NCBI GenBank assembly: GCA_945868555.1
Contig: CAMBMC010000025.1
Span: forward strand, 1 to 15,701
Source of the DNA: Chitinophaga pinensis
GTDB lineage: Bacteria > Bacteroidota > Bacteroidia > Flavobacteriales_D > Crocinitomicaceae
Length of the DNA stretch: 15,701 nucleotides
Direction: 5' to 3'
Shown: piece by piece, positions 15,401 through 15,701 of the stretch
Layout of the letters: each line of letters starts with the position of its first letter
Position numbering within the stretch: position 1 is the first letter of the stretch
Notes under the pieces: model-generated
Seen by the model: the letters and a program-made list of their open reading frames with translations, nothing else
What the model was told of the DNA's origin: nothing
Databases searched by the model: none
Position numbers and translations under genes: made by a program

Positions 15401-15701
15401 TATCTAGTAACAGGAACAGATATCAATGGGTGTCAAGATACCTCTTTAGTGTCCATCGCTGTTTCAGAATTGCCTTTGGTTTCTGCAAATGCTACAGATA
15501 CGGTATTGTGTTTCGGTGAAAGTGTTGTTTTCTACGGAAGCGGTGCTAGCACATATTCTTGGAACAATGCCGTATCCAATGGAATTGGAATCGTATTGAA
15601 TCCGTCAACTACAACCTATGCTGTGCTTGGTACAAATGCAAACGGATGTACATCAAGCGATTCAATTTCGGTGACTGTAAATCCAACACCGGTGATTGAC
15701 T
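12461..15701 (+). CDS. Secreted choice-of-anchor I family protein with Calx-beta-like and Ig-like domains (3' partial)
   Basis: The ORF stays open from the ATG at 12461 to the window end (1080 complete codons). The signal peptide is MKKIWILSCCLLGLNASA|Q. Residues about 20-220 form a Thr/Ser/Gly-rich beta region (starting SIVASWNFNS). A Calx-beta-like domain follows (about 224-340, ending IKDND). The choice-of-anchor I domain spans about 343-850. It begins NELYLTLLTSF and has the hallmark segments ANEGEPSGSY, ANEGDSRE, DKGPEPEGV and ILANEVSSTL, and probably folds as a beta propeller. Then come at least three Ig/PKD-like repeats, each with an early cysteine (C866, C946, C1017) in C-x-G-E/D-S and, in the second and third, a YSW. 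In this family the C-terminus usually bears a sorting or anchoring signal, in Bacteroidota typically a type IX secretion tail; that end is not visible. GDTDNDGDLDEI (near 687) resembles a calcium-binding loop. It is likely surface-bound; enzymatic activity is not established. Confidence 0.9.
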   Translation, partial: MKKIWILSCCLLGLNASAQSIVASWNFNSTVNDANVATGVLTPASGTGTATGIGGVVQTYATGNPTDLNLSDNSGMQTTTYPAAGTNPKTAGVQFDVNSTGFNRLILEFYQRLSNTSANTWTLQYTLDKTGVSTGGTVAWTDATTWTFTPAATGTGDIWYFRSYDFSSITGLNNNVNAGFRVVSNFDPITGNYLASRSTSTYATSGTSRFDLITIKEAIGTASIVAASNVQYVTETSGTINVPVTFANANNASAKVKISVSSYSDALSSSDYSWALTDTLTIPALFNGVTNFGINIVNDVVSERAEKLIVKMTPVSNALVSSTDYYQIIYIKDNDYVAPVPTNELYLTLLTSFSNGSAPANSAEIVAYDSTNFRLYIANSIAGKLDIVNFSNPSAPVLISSISMAPYGNINSVTAHNGIVALAIENSAPQQNGSVVFMNSSGTFLSQVTVGAMPDMITFNRNFTKVLTANEGEPSGSYSTTAANNTSLSVDPEGSISIIDLTPGVASLTNANVTTIGLTQYNGQEAALRAQGIRLFNSSATVAQDLEPEYITVSGDNTKAYVAIQEANAMLVVDLTTSTIDTLYALGYSNYASGNGMDASDQTTGQILITSLPVKGAYMPDAITTMNINGQDFLFTANEGDSREFGGVIDANRISTLALDSTVWTDQAIVKNSKFMGRLNGLKYSGDTDNDGDLDEIHVMGGRSFSIRNATTGALVFDSRDLIEQITSTHPVYAALFNASNSIGTPALKNRSDDKGPEPEGVTTAFINGSHYLFVGLERIGGAMVFKVDNPASPVYVGYYNNRSTSSSGSDLGTEGIIFIDAANSPNGQSILILANEVSSTLSIYQVNTCAQIAGAEINSTDLEVCEGESVTMNISGSPSTAIQWIQNGQSLTGANGLNITASTPGDYQVVIESDVYACTDTSTVQSLVVNALPVVSATASDYALCVGDSVSLSVAGADVYSWTNSVTENTPFAPQTSAEYLVTGTDINGCQDTSLVSIAVSELPLVSANATDTVLCFGESVVFYGSGASTYSWNNAVSNGIGIVLNPSTTTYAVLGTNANGCTSSDSISVTVNPTPVID

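Overview
The window looks like chromosomal DNA of a Bacteroidota bacterium, most likely order Flavobacteriales; a Crocinitomicaceae/Fluviicola-like genome is my guess. The grounds are: a Bacteroidota-type promoter (TTG, 20 nt, TAnnTTTG) in front of a predicted RNA; signal peptides ending in A|Q; a very large secreted 'choice-of-anchor I' protein with Calx-beta-like and Ig-like repeats; weak Shine-Dalgarno signals; and AATTCGTAATTC-rich intergenic repeats. I see no rRNA, tRNA, CRISPR array, insertion sequence or phage gene.

Region 1 (1-7818) is a phosphorelay cluster. A multi-PAS hybrid histidine kinase (5' end outside the window) is followed three bases later by a receiver-kinase protein. Converging on them is a receiver-PAS-HisKA_3 kinase. 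About 1.2 kb further on is an orphan-looking NarL/LuxR-type response regulator on the minus strand. Three of the four proteins carry both receiver and kinase modules, and only the NarL-type regulator has a DNA-binding output. A plausible but untested model is that the kinases exchange phosphoryl groups and the HisKA_3 kinase drives the NarL-type regulator.

The non-coding DNA here is unusual. An 85-bp direct repeat lies between the convergent kinase genes (4312-4520). A near-tandem ~116-bp repeat with stem-loops lies at 6877-7100. Between the HisKA_3 kinase and the NarL-type regulator is a free-standing candidate structured RNA (about 6540-6797, plus strand) with its own promoter, several hairpins, an H-type pseudoknot and a strong intrinsic terminator. 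I cannot assign this RNA to a known family.

Region 2 (8113-9185, minus strand) is a two-gene unit whose genes overlap by ATGA: a small secreted protein and a cytosolic protein, neither recognised. A terminator lies just downstream. Region 3 (9440-9841, plus strand) is a small HAD-superfamily hydrolase. Region 4 (9857-12289, minus strand) is a tightly overlapping three-gene operon encoding an ABC ATPase, an ABC-2-type permease and a LolA-like periplasmic protein. Region 5 (12461 to the right edge) is the secreted choice-of-anchor I protein, cut off by the window after 1080 codons.
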